From assembly GCF_030056665.1 (NCBI RefSeq), contig NZ_JASHIG010000049.1: DNA of 44,287 nt; one strand, 5' to 3'. The stretch comes from Flectobacillus roseus (lineage in GTDB: Bacteria > Bacteroidota > Bacteroidia > Cytophagales > Spirosomataceae). The notes under the pieces were generated by a model. It saw only the letters and a list, made by a program, of their open reading frames with translations, had not been told where the DNA came from and did no database searches. A program made the translations under genes and the position numbers. Shown here piece after piece: positions 36,303 through 44,287 of this stretch. How positions within the stretch are numbered: the first letter of the stretch is position 1; each line of letters opens with the position of its first letter.

Positions 36303-36497
36303 TTATGCGCCATCAATTTCAAGTAAACTTTTCAAAACTCCTATCTCTTCATTTGTCCAACATATCTCGCCAGAAATTTTGGATTGAAAGTTTCTTTCTT
36401 TGTACCCGAACTTATCACACAAGGTGTTTTTTATCTGTTTTCGGTCAACTCGTGCTAAAGAACGATAGGCACTTTTTATAGCTTCTTTTGATACCAT
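36303..36497 (-). CDS. Cro/activator-like small DNA-binding protein
   Basis: This is a 64-residue protein. RKQIKNTLCDKFGYKERNFQ then SKISGEICWTNEEIGVLKSL fits a small HTH protein of the Bacteroidota Cro-like kind: a helix, a recognition helix before an N-F-x-x-K-I-x-G turn, and a final helix starting TNEE. It is divergent from the XRE repressor gene at 36687, with a 189-bp control region between them, like a phage lysis/lysogeny switch. Confidence 0.6.
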   Translation of the reverse strand: MVSKEAIKSAYRSLARVDRKQIKNTLCDKFGYKERNFQSKISGEICWTNEEIGVLKSLLEIDGA

Positions 36498-36686
36498 ATA
36501 GACCTAAGATTTTATGTTATTTGTACAAATAATCAAAAAATTCGTTTTAAATTCGTATTTACTGCGTTTTTGATGTACAAATATTTACCAAAAATACATA
36601 ATATCAAAATTTTTTTACCAAAAAGTAAAAATATTTTCAAATTGGGGTACCCGAAAGCATTTTTATTTACCTAAAATACATTTCAA
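36498..36686. promoter_or_regulatory. Divergent switch region with operator candidates
   Basis: It contains the perfect 16-bp palindrome TTATTTGTACAAATAA (36517-36532) and a related half site TGTACAAATA (36574-36583). Three direct repeats of TTTACCaAAAaTAcaT lie at 36584-36599, 36614-36629 and 36666-36681, the last just before the repressor ATG. These are likely operators of the Cro-like and XRE proteins. Confidence 0.6.
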
Positions 36687-37046
36687 ATGAAGAATTTTAG
36701 CGAAAAATTAAAGAAGGCCTTAAAAGAAAAAGGTATAACACAAGGTAGATTGTGTAAAGAGATTGGAATGACAGACTCTGGATTTATTCGGATGATTGAT
36801 AATAACAATATTAAAGTGGATACACTTGAGCAGATATGTAAAGTTTTGGATGTTCCTGTTACATATTTCTTAGATATTGAGATTAAACCAGAGGGATTTT
36901 GGGAACGAATGATGAACGATATGTCAGAAGAAATAAAGTCGCTCAGAATGAGAGCGTACAGAGCCGAAGACCAATTAAATAAACTTGGAGTCGGAAATTT
37001 TAAGTATGTTAGTAGAAGACACGGCGTGTTGGCAAGTGTGGCTTAG
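36687..37046 (+). CDS. XRE-family repressor (CI-like)
   Basis: This 119-residue protein has an XRE helix-turn-helix at about 4-60: FSEKLKKALKEKGITQGRLC, then KEIGMTDSGFIRMIDNNNIK and VDTLEQICKVLDVPVTYFLD. A helical C-terminal part (MMNDMSEEIKSLRMRAYRAE) probably dimerises. It lacks a LexA-type protease domain. It lies at the right end of element 2, divergent from the Cro-like gene, and should keep the early genes off in the integrated state. Confidence 0.8.
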   Translation: MKNFSEKLKKALKEKGITQGRLCKEIGMTDSGFIRMIDNNNIKVDTLEQICKVLDVPVTYFLDIEIKPEGFWERMMNDMSEEIKSLRMRAYRAEDQLNKLGVGNFKYVSRRHGVLASVA

Positions 37047-37062
37047 GTTTTTTTTTGCCCCA

Positions 37063-37085
37063 TTTACTAACATTTTTACTAACAG
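37063..37085 (+). repeat. Right arm-type repeat of element 2
   Basis: A TTTACTAACATTTTTACTAA doublet matches 11665-11688 in the same orientation and lies 39 bases inside attR. Next to it is a short inverted repeat TTGCAAGTTTTGACTTGCAA. Confidence 0.6.
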
Positions 37086-37123
37086 TTGCAAGTTTTGACT
37101 TGCAAGCCATTGAGTATCAGCAA

Positions 37124-37146
37124 GGTTCGATTCCCTACGAGACCAC
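37124..37146 (+). other. attR core of element 2 (tRNA-Arg 3' remnant)
   Basis: GGTTCGATTCCCTACGAGAC plus CAC repeats the tRNA-Arg 3' end with one change in the T-loop. Only the T-arm and acceptor part is present, so it is not a functional tRNA. It is the right border of element 2 and the left border of element 3. Confidence 0.85.
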
Positions 37147-37226
37147 TAGAAAGAGAACCTGATACGTTCAGGTGTAAGCATTAAGCCTCACAATAACATT
37201 GTGAGGCTTTTTCGTTTTCGTACTTT

Positions 37227-37313
37227 TGCACCACGTTGCACCAGACGACACCAGAAAGAAAAAAAGTTACACCAAAAAGGTGCTAGTATTGTTACACCAC
37301 TTATGTTACACCA
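37227..37313 (+). repeat. Six (T/G)RCACCA repeats upstream of the element 3 integrase
   Basis: TGCACCA lies at 37227 and 37237, GACACCA at 37247, and TACACCA at 37268, 37293 and 37307. The first three are exactly 10 bp apart, one helical turn, as for arm-type binding sites on one face of the DNA. Confidence 0.7.
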
Positions 37314-37318
37314 AAATT

Positions 37319-38536
37319 ATGTCTGCCATCTCATTTAACATTGAATTAGACCCCAAAGAGAAGAAAAACGGGAAACACGAAATACGCATCAGAATGAGCC
37401 AAAATCGCAAGCATAAGCGGTTTAACGTGGGCTATGCTATCGAAAAAAAACTCTGGAATGCCGAAAAACAGCAAGTTCGGGCGACCCACCCGCTTTCGAC
37501 CATTATAAATGCGGCAATACAAACTAAATTAATGGACGTGCAAAAAGAGTACCTTCAATCGGTTCCTTTGGAGCAACCGATTTCTATAGCCGAACTCCAG
37601 AAAAAAGCTAAGCGTGATGTTGCTGGAGGGGACTTTGTCTCGTACTTTAAAGAGCGTTTAAATACTTATGAAAACGGGTCAACTAGAAGAACATTAGAAA
37701 AAGTTCTTACCAAACTGGAAGCTTATCTAAAAGGAAAGGAACTCTACTTTACTGAAATCAACCACGATTTTCTGGATAACTATGTAATTCATCTGCGAAG
37801 AGTGCTTGGAAACTCAGATAGTACTATACATCATAATGTAAGGACACTTCGAGCTATATTTAACCAGGCATTGGTATCTCAGCGATATGTTCCAAAAGGT
37901 ATATCTCCATTTTTTGGATATAAACTTTCTAAAGGAAAGAGCAACAGAAGTAAACTAAACATGGAGGAGATTGAGAAAATTGAAGCTTTTCAACCTGCTG
38001 AAGGAACCAATCTATTCCACGCAAGAAATTTCTTTCTACTCTCTTACTATTTATTAGGAATGAGAGTTTCGAGTATGATTAAACTAAAGTGGTCTAACAT
38101 TGACGGGAATCGTTGTAGATATCAAGCTGCAAAAGGAGACAAGCCTATGGACGTACTAATACCTCCTAAAGGTTTAGAAATTTTGGAATTTTACAGAAAT
38201 GCAAACAAACGAGGCTCAGAGTATATTTTCCCATTTCTGAAAAAGGGCGAAAAAATTGACCCATCATCCAAGGAGGATGCACAAAAGCTGGAGTCAATCA
38301 CTGCAACTATCAATAAGAATCTTAAAAAGATAGCAGGCGAATTAGGTATCGAGAAGAATATTTCCTCTCATGTGGCTAGGCATTCATTTGCTTATACAGC
38401 ACGTAAAAGAACTGGCAATGATATCTATGCTGTACAAAAGGCTCTTGGTCATAGTTCGGTGACTGTAACTGAAAACTATTTTGGAAGTGAAGAAACTATT
38501 GAGGCTGATAATTTATCCAAGCTTATGTTTGATTAG
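37319..38536 (+). CDS. Tyrosine recombinase (integrase) of element 3
   Basis: This is a 405-residue integrase. The N-terminal arm-binding domain is ISFNIELDPKEKKNGKHEIR, the core-binding domain lies at about 100-190, and the catalytic domain has the full set: Arg in LLGMRVSS, HxxR in SSHVARHSF, His in LGHSSVTVT and Tyr in ENYFGS. Start ATG 37319 is chosen because the open frame before it runs through the arm-type repeats. It differs clearly from the two other integrases in this window, yet it uses the same tRNA-derived att site. It belongs to the tailed prophage on the right. Confidence 0.88.
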   Translation: MSAISFNIELDPKEKKNGKHEIRIRMSQNRKHKRFNVGYAIEKKLWNAEKQQVRATHPLSTIINAAIQTKLMDVQKEYLQSVPLEQPISIAELQKKAKRDVAGGDFVSYFKERLNTYENGSTRRTLEKVLTKLEAYLKGKELYFTEINHDFLDNYVIHLRRVLGNSDSTIHHNVRTLRAIFNQALVSQRYVPKGISPFFGYKLSKGKSNRSKLNMEEIEKIEAFQPAEGTNLFHARNFFLLSYYLLGMRVSSMIKLKWSNIDGNRCRYQAAKGDKPMDVLIPPKGLEILEFYRNANKRGSEYIFPFLKKGEKIDPSSKEDAQKLESITATINKNLKKIAGELGIEKNISSHVARHSFAYTARKRTGNDIYAVQKALGHSSVTVTENYFGSEETIEADNLSKLMFD

Positions 38537-38542
38537 CAAACA

Positions 38543-38575
38543 AAAAAGCACTCTCGTAAAACAGGAGTGCTTTTT
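38543..38575 (+). terminator. Terminator of the element 3 integrase
   Basis: AAAAAGCACTC pairs with GAGTGCTTTTT; a T-run follows the hairpin, six bases behind the stop. Confidence 0.75.
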
Positions 38576-38649
38576 GATTATATAGTTCTACACTTATAAT
38601 GTCGTTACTAAATGTTGCTTACACTTGTAACGATATATTACTTAAAAAG

Positions 38650-40080
38650 TCACCTAATCCAAGCCTCAACCTCACTGGCCTCTGTCAATGGCAATTGCGT
38701 TTTGATAGAGGCTATGTAGTAATCTCGTCCTTTGTGGTGAAAAGCCATATTTGCCCCTGAAGTTCTGTGAAAGTCGGTATCAGCTAGGTCCAAAGCACTT
38801 AGGTTGATACTCAGGGGGCGCATAGAGGCTGTTAGTCTCCAGCTTTCGTATTCACTCCAAAAGTTATCAACCAAATTGTTTGCTCCGTGCCAGGCTAATC
38901 GAATACCTGGCATTTCGTTTGTGGCTGTTGGAAGTCCGTTCACTATTCCATTCCAGAACAGAATACGGGTTTTGAAGGTGTTCGAACCCTGATTGAGCCT
39001 TGTCGAAACTCCCGCCTGTTTGGCAATTGCCAAGCCAGTGGCCGTGTCCTTGGTTAGAGTACTAATCCTCGTTTTGAGGCTAAATAGTTGCCCAACTACT
39101 CCCTGCTCCTGTGGAGCTGTGGTGTATTTTTCAAAATCTGAAGGAGGTACTTTCATCAAATCGTCATTACTCTCCCGCTCCCAGTCAAGCTCAAGACGGT
39201 TGAGCTTTTCGGGAGTACGGCGCTTGGATGGGGCGACCTTACCCGTAAAGTTCAACCGGGTTTCGCTGTTCATTAGTGTTTTTCCAAATTTCCCTACTAG
39301 TTTTCTTGCCTGCACGTCGAAGAAAAACACCACATTGAAAAGCTTGCGTAAGTCTAGCAGGAAATCGACTATCGTTTGTTCTTCAGGCAAATGATTGGCG
39401 TATTCGATAGTCGTGCGGTCATCGAGCGAAAAGGTATTATACATTAGCATTCGCTTGTATAGTTCGCTTGTGAAAAATTCCCCTTCTACTGTGAAGTTGC
39501 AAAGTGCTTGCATTCTTTCGAACAAATACCGGACAAATAGCATAGGTACTTTGGTACTGTCTGCTATGTATGCTCCTGCACTGTAGTCGTTCATCCGTCC
39601 AGTGTACCAGTGTGCCGACTCGTTACCATAGAAACCACTATTGATTATAACAGGCAAGGCATACTTTGCCGTTAAGTGGTCTACATTAGCCACAAAATTG
39701 GCTGGTATAGCCTCTGTTCCAAGCGGTAACTTATTGAAAGTTGTCCGCTGATAGTCTCCAAAAAACTCGCTTAAGTTTTGCGTAAAAGCAACTATATAAC
39801 CATCTTCGGAGACATCGACCAAATAAACAAACCCACATTCAATCAGGACACCATAAGCATACTTTTCGCACAAATACTGCACTGAACTTAGCTGGCTTTG
39901 AGGTAAATAGTACCAATTGAACAATTGGTCTGACACTGGAGAAAATGGTATTACAAAATCATTGACTTTCGACCCTTGCACAGTCGAAAAGTCAAAAAGT
40001 GGGTTATAGCGTTCGAAAACTACCTTGTTGGTGCTTTGCCAAGGCACCTGTTTACCGTCGATTAGCAAATAAAAATCCAT
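38650..40080 (-). CDS. Prophage tail protein downstream of the tape measure
   Basis: This is a 476-residue protein. Its N-terminus (DFYLLIDGKQVPWQSTNKVV, then FERYNPLFDFSTVQGSKVND) and the later helix-plus-strand part (TIVDFLLDLRKLFNVVFFFD) resemble tail proteins encoded after the tape-measure gene in Bacteroidota siphovirus-like prophages (distal tail or baseplate hub type). The many aromatic residues and the mixed strands fit a tail-tip protein. It begins one base after the tape-measure stop. No enzyme motif is seen. It belongs to element 3. Confidence 0.65.
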   Translation of the reverse strand: MDFYLLIDGKQVPWQSTNKVVFERYNPLFDFSTVQGSKVNDFVIPFSPVSDQLFNWYYLPQSQLSSVQYLCEKYAYGVLIECGFVYLVDVSEDGYIVAFTQNLSEFFGDYQRTTFNKLPLGTEAIPANFVANVDHLTAKYALPVIINSGFYGNESAHWYTGRMNDYSAGAYIADSTKVPMLFVRYLFERMQALCNFTVEGEFFTSELYKRMLMYNTFSLDDRTTIEYANHLPEEQTIVDFLLDLRKLFNVVFFFDVQARKLVGKFGKTLMNSETRLNFTGKVAPSKRRTPEKLNRLELDWERESNDDLMKVPPSDFEKYTTAPQEQGVVGQLFSLKTRISTLTKDTATGLAIAKQAGVSTRLNQGSNTFKTRILFWNGIVNGLPTATNEMPGIRLAWHGANNLVDNFWSEYESWRLTASMRPLSINLSALDLADTDFHRTSGANMAFHHKGRDYYIASIKTQLPLTEASEVEAWIR

Positions 40081-40081
40081 A

Positions 40082-43000
40082 TTACTTCAAGTTTGATTTG
40101 GCCGTATTGGCTTCAATTCGTCCTAATGTGTGTAAAATATCGCCTGTTCCTGTGGGCTTATCTCGAATTTGGTCAAGCTTTTGGCCGTGTGCCTGAAGCT
40201 CCGACAGAATATAACGTTGTAGCATTATTGCAGTCGCTTTGAGATTCTTTTGTTCAGCTCTCCACTCGTTTTCTGACTTAACTTTCGAATCGTGGAGCTT
40301 TTGCTTGAGCTTCCAACCTTCGTCAAACAAGTCCTGATGCTGCTGCATAATTTCGTCGATAGCTGCATTCCAAAAAGTCTTATTATCGATGGAATGTTTT
40401 TGAGCAAAATCAAGCTGTTTTCGAAGAGTTGAAACCACAAGGGCAAAAGCATCGCGCTGAGACTTGTCGATATCGTTAAGCTTCGTAACATTATCCTCCA
40501 ACAATTCCTTAGATACCTGGGCAATTGAATTGATAGATTTGAATACTTTGGTATGGTCATTGAAAACGTCCATGAAAGCCCTGGCGATTTGGATAATTTG
40601 GCTATTACCTAAGTTGGAGAATTTGACACTTTGATTATTCGAGTTTTTCAACAAATCTCGCATATCTGCGGTATTTTGCTTAATCTCTGCCATATCCTTT
40701 GCCGACTTCTTCGACTCCTCCATCATTGCGTCCGTATTGGCTGGAGTAATAGCAACACTAGAGGCACTAGCTCCAGAGCTGTCGGCACCACTAGTATCTA
40801 TTGTTCCCCCATCGGCATACATTCGATTGCCTGAAGCTGTCAAAATACCTCCGTTTGCCATTGTGATAGGTGCACCATTTTGGTACATAGAGCTACGTAA
40901 TAACTTATCTACAATTGGACCATTGTTCTTATAAGTATTACGGCTTAGCACCATTACAGGCTCACCGCCTTCAATCTCGCCAACCTCTTGACCCGTGCGA
41001 CGGTTAATCATAGCGATACCAGCTTCTCCATATTTAGTGCCATGCGAGTCGCCTTGACTCACAAAGGCATTGCGAGGAATCGAAGCCCCTGAACGTGCGA
41101 AAATTTTCCCTTCAGAGTTTACAATACCCCCGACACGACCTTGAAACTGTTGTCTGGAGATATTCGCTACTTGGATACCACCTGCAACCGCAGCAAGTGC
41201 TGCCATAATAGCACCGATGGGCCAGCCGAACATCGCAAAAGACTTCAAGGCTGCTTGAGCTGTGTTAATTACAGCTTGGGCAATATTCATCTTTTTTTCA
41301 CGCTCAAAGGCATCTTTTCGAGCCTGACGCTCTTTGGCTGCTGCTTCGGTATTTATTTTGTCTTTTGCCTCTTCAAATTGCTCTTTGGTGATTTTTCCGC
41401 TATCGTACTGCTTTTGCCAGCTTTCGAGTTGAGCATTTTTTTCGGCTGTAATCTTTTGCAATTGACTTTCAAGAAACTGTTGATTGAGCTTTTTGAGTGT
41501 TTCAATTCCCTGAAGTGCAGCATCCGAAATTTGTTGCGTTTTCTCGCTAAAATCCTGAAGCTTTTTGAGGTTGGCGTCCTTATCATTTTTCACCTTATCG
41601 GCTAAAAACTTCATGAACGAGGTAAAATCGCCCTTCATGGCCGCATCTAATCCCTCAAAAAACTTTTTGTTGTTTTCCTCTCTTTGCTTATTCTGCTCCT
41701 CGTTTAGCTTGGTTTTATCCTGCTGAAACTTTTGCTCTTCGGTCGAAAGTTTTGACTTAAGCTTTGAGTCTATGTTCTCGAGAGCGATGCGCCTCTGGTC
41801 GGTATCCGAGATACTTTCTTGAATCCGGGCTTTTTCGGCTGCTGCTTCGTTGGCTAACTGCTGTTGCTTGTATCTCCATTCGGTTTCGAGTAGATTGCGC
41901 TTTGCATCCCACATTTCAGCCGAGTTCTTTTTTGTAAGGTCAAGGGTATTTTGTGCCTTGGCAACTTCAGCCGAAAATTCTGCATCGAAGAGGGCTTTGG
42001 ATTCCTTCAGACGTTCGTCTCTTAGCTTTTTCTCTTCAGCCGCTGTTTTGTCGCGAAGTTTTTTATCCTCATCATCCTTTTTCTTGCGAAAGTCAGCTTC
42101 TGCCTTATCAACTTCATTAATTCGCTCTTTTTCAAGTTTTTCGAGGGCGTCGTTTTTCTTCGTTTCTGAAGCAAGTGTTTTTTTGATTGCATCAGCATCC
42201 TGCTTATACTTGAAATTGATTTCTTCTACTTTGCGTTTTTTTTCATCAGCAATTGCCTTAATTCGCATCGTTTCGAGCTTCTTATCAAGGTCTTTTTCAG
42301 CCTTTTCAGTATCAGCTCTAAGTTTGTCGTCAGCCTTTTTTTGTTGGGCAAGTTGCTTTTCCTTCTCCTTTTGCTTTTTCTCAAGTTCCTTCTTTTCCTT
42401 ATCGGTCATGGTGTCTTGAGTCTTGGCGTGCTCCTGCTGAATCTTAGCATTTGTGGCCGTGGTCGTTGCTACGTTTGCCGTATTAGTATCCGACCACATC
42501 TTTTTAATAGAGTCGAAATTTGCCTGAGCATTTTTCGCAAGGGTGTCAAAGTTCGCCTTTGGATCTATTTTGAAATCTGCACCAAAAAAGTTGGCAACCT
42601 CCTTACCCTTGTTAATAACAGCATTCAGCCCATCCATAAAAACGTTGATGGCCGTGAGTCCCGCCAAAAATGCTGTGGCAACTGCCTTGAGGGAGAAGGT
42701 AACATTATCGATAACCGTTTGTAGGAAACCTGATGACTTTGCACCATCCATCCAAGATTCGAAAAGGCTTACCGCAGAGTCCCAAACTCTTCCAAAAATG
42801 TCGCCTAAGCTCTCGAAAAGGTTAGAAAGAGGGTTTGTCCCAGTGAATAGGTCCTGAACGACTGAAATACCCCAATTCATTACGTCGATTAGTAAGCCAA
42901 AAACAGGCTTCAAACCTTCACCAATAGTTAATTTAAGCGTGTCAAAATTATCGCCTAAGTTAGACACTCGTCCCTCCAGTGTTTGGCTAATTGCCGCCAT

Positions 43001-44287
43001 ACCACCAACAACACCTTCCAATTCACCAAATGAAAGCAAAGCTGCTTGTATAGATTCGGGAGTGTTAGCAACTGTTTTTTGAACTCCTTTGAAACTCAGC
43101 TCCACTTGGTCGCCCGACTTGGAGGCTTGAATACCGAATTCCTTCAGACGTTCGAACTCACCAGTGGCCGCATCGAGAACAGCTTCTGTAAGTTGGTCAA
43201 AACTCTTTCCTTGTGAAGCAGCTATATCACCAAGCTTTCGCATTTCCTCCATAGAGGGCTGAATACCTCGGTTGATATATTTTACATAACTTTCAGTAAG
43301 TTCATCGACTGAAAAGGGAGTTTCAGCCGCAAACTTTTTAATGTCGCCCATAGCCGCTGAAGCTGCTTCCTGCGAACCAAGCGAGTTTTTCAAAACAGCC
43401 TCGTACTTTTCGAACTTTGCTGTGGTCTCAAAAATTTCCTTGCCGAGCTCCATTACTTCTGAGGCAAGTCCTTGAGCAAGGTCTAACAATCCTGAGCCTG
43501 TGAAAACACCTACTGCCGACGTTTTCATTTTGTCCCAAAGAGATTCTTGCTTGTCAACCTCATAGCCAAGGTCCTTCATCTGCTTTTCTACAGACTCAAT
43601 GCGACCATTGACAGTATTAAGCTCTTTGAGTTTTTCTATCCATTCATCTGAGCCAACAGTGAGTTGATGGAGCTCCGATTCTAGCTTTTTAGCATGGGCT
43701 TGAAGCTCACTAAAGGACGCACTATTAAGGTCGATTTCATTGCCAAAGCCCTTCATAGCGGTTTTGGCATTATCTATCATGCCATCGACTTTTTGGATTT
43801 CATCCAGCTTGTCAAGCCATTCATCTGACCCAATAGTAAGCTGATTGAGCTGTGCATGTAGTAGCTTGGAGTGCGCCTGTAGCTGTTCCATCGAAGCGGT
43901 ATTAAGGTCGATTGCATGAGCATTGTCCTCAATCACTTTTCCGAAATTTTTGGCAGCATCTTTTGCCTCAGCAATAATGCCGTTGACAGTATTGAGCTCT
44001 TCTAGCTTTGCAATCCATTCATCTGAGCCAATTTTAAGCTTATTGAGTTCAGACTGAAGCTGTCGTGAACGAGCTGTCAGCTCATTCATACTTGCATCAT
44101 TCAGGTCGATGTTGCTTGTGAACTCCTTCAGCTCGGCATTAACTTCACGTTGTCGCTCACGTAGCTCCTTCCAAGCTTCGGAACCAACTTCGCCAGCCTC
44201 CTTCATGTTGCGGAGCTCTTTATTAATCTCTCTAGCTTCAGACTTCAAGCTCTCGAGAGTAACCCTTGATTCTTCATCCTCTAATTC
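40082..44287 (-). CDS. Tail tape-measure protein, 5' end cut by the window
   Basis: At least 1400 residues are visible, and the frame is open through the right edge, so the start is outside. Near the N-terminal side there are three repeats of about 57-67 residues with D-L-N-x-A-S-x-x-E-L and GSDEW (and a weaker one with GSEAW). Then come the tape-measure core (FAAETPFSVDELTESYVKYI; ISQTLEGRVSNLGDNFDTLK), a long Lys/Glu/Ala/Gln coiled coil, a membrane-like segment (FAMFGWPIGAIMAALAAVAG) and a Gly-rich part (FQGRVGGIVNSEGKIFARSG). Tape measures set tail length and pass into the host membrane. This is the clearest sign that element 3 is a tailed phage. Confidence 0.85.
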   Translation of the reverse strand, partial: ELEDEESRVTLESLKSEAREINKELRNMKEAGEVGSEAWKELRERQREVNAELKEFTSNIDLNDASMNELTARSRQLQSELNKLKIGSDEWIAKLEELNTVNGIIAEAKDAAKNFGKVIEDNAHAIDLNTASMEQLQAHSKLLHAQLNQLTIGSDEWLDKLDEIQKVDGMIDNAKTAMKGFGNEIDLNSASFSELQAHAKKLESELHQLTVGSDEWIEKLKELNTVNGRIESVEKQMKDLGYEVDKQESLWDKMKTSAVGVFTGSGLLDLAQGLASEVMELGKEIFETTAKFEKYEAVLKNSLGSQEAASAAMGDIKKFAAETPFSVDELTESYVKYINRGIQPSMEEMRKLGDIAASQGKSFDQLTEAVLDAATGEFERLKEFGIQASKSGDQVELSFKGVQKTVANTPESIQAALLSFGELEGVVGGMAAISQTLEGRVSNLGDNFDTLKLTIGEGLKPVFGLLIDVMNWGISVVQDLFTGTNPLSNLFESLGDIFGRVWDSAVSLFESWMDGAKSSGFLQTVIDNVTFSLKAVATAFLAGLTAINVFMDGLNAVINKGKEVANFFGADFKIDPKANFDTLAKNAQANFDSIKKMWSDTNTANVATTTATNAKIQQEHAKTQDTMTDKEKKELEKKQKEKEKQLAQQKKADDKLRADTEKAEKDLDKKLETMRIKAIADEKKRKVEEINFKYKQDADAIKKTLASETKKNDALEKLEKERINEVDKAEADFRKKKDDEDKKLRDKTAAEEKKLRDERLKESKALFDAEFSAEVAKAQNTLDLTKKNSAEMWDAKRNLLETEWRYKQQQLANEAAAEKARIQESISDTDQRRIALENIDSKLKSKLSTEEQKFQQDKTKLNEEQNKQREENNKKFFEGLDAAMKGDFTSFMKFLADKVKNDKDANLKKLQDFSEKTQQISDAALQGIETLKKLNQQFLESQLQKITAEKNAQLESWQKQYDSGKITKEQFEEAKDKINTEAAAKERQARKDAFEREKKMNIAQAVINTAQAALKSFAMFGWPIGAIMAALAAVAGGIQVANISRQQFQGRVGGIVNSEGKIFARSGASIPRNAFVSQGDSHGTKYGEAGIAMINRRTGQEVGEIEGGEPVMVLSRNTYKNNGPIVDKLLRSSMYQNGAPITMANGGILTASGNRMYADGGTIDTSGADSSGASASSVAITPANTDAMMEESKKSAKDMAEIKQNTADMRDLLKNSNNQSVKFSNLGNSQIIQIARAFMDVFNDHTKVFKSINSIAQVSKELLEDNVTKLNDIDKSQRDAFALVVSTLRKQLDFAQKHSIDNKTFWNAAIDEIMQQHQDLFDEGWKLKQKLHDSKVKSENEWRAEQKNLKATAIMLQRYILSELQAHGQKLDQIRDKPTGTGDILHTLGRIEANTAKSNLK

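Noticed and set aside
11516..37146. Integrative conjugative element as identity of element 2
   Set aside because: No relaxase, coupling protein, VirB4-like ATPase or Tra gene was seen. The ATPase is too short for VirB4/VirD4, and the lysis-type and spike genes favour a phage.
38650..44287. Tail genes as part of element 2
   Set aside because: They lie outside attR at 37124-37146, behind another integrase, and read against that integrase. They belong to a separate tailed prophage.

Overview
The window is AT-rich bacterial DNA from a member of the Bacteroidota. This is inferred from TAnnTTTG-type promoters, weak Shine-Dalgarno use, Bacteroidota-style tyrosine recombinases, lipoproteins with short Cys lipoboxes, and a YbiT-type ABC-F ATPase. 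The genus cannot be fixed from the sequence.

Only the centre (about 8.58-11.54 kb) looks like core chromosome: two near-identical tRNA-Arg(ACG) genes in inverted orientation flank a lipoprotein gene and an ABC-F ATPase gene. Each tRNA 3' end is occupied by an integrated element that starts with a closely related tyrosine recombinase.

Element 1 runs leftward from the tRNA at 8582-8655 and leaves the window at base 1. It has the recombinase, a lipoprotein, a PemK/MazF-like toxin with an unusual 267-aa partner, a HipA-like kinase overlapping a HIRAN-domain gene, and the end of a rightward operon (1-3043) with small membrane proteins.

Element 2 runs from the tRNA at 11464-11537 to a 23-bp copy of the tRNA 3' end at 37124-37146, about 25.6 kb. 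It has an integrase, a small HTH protein and a ribbon-helix-helix/coiled-coil protein. Next comes a P-loop packaging-type ATPase, followed by about 25 small, tightly packed rightward genes. Many of these are membrane proteins: two muramidase-like proteins, a papain-fold hydrolase, an HExxE metallopeptidase-like protein, an SGNH esterase-like protein, a beta-helix spike and a spanin-like overlapping pair. A leftward early block (31.1-35.9 kb) and a divergent repressor/Cro-like switch (36.3-37.0 kb) complete it. I see no terminase, portal or tail gene. The best reading is a temperate, tail-less, probably membrane-containing phage. Capsid genes are proposed by position only.

Element 3 begins behind the attR of element 2: a canonical tyrosine recombinase with arm-type repeats, then leftward tail genes (tail protein and a tape-measure gene cut by the window edge). 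It is a conventional tailed prophage, so tRNA-Arg has collected tandem insertions.

Three sequence systems are not explained by the genes. (1) TGAAAAC/GTTTTCA occurs about 64 times between 13.28 and 17.43 kb, in both strands and several frames, and is rare elsewhere. (2) A near-palindromic box TTTGCTATCAAA (variant TTGCTACCAAAA) occurs in clusters of about three, 54-67 bp apart, at gene borders in elements 1 and 2, often abutting an ATG, which suggests gene-cassette borders or operators. (3) TCTAAACCTA lies ahead of several start codons in the structural operon of element 2.
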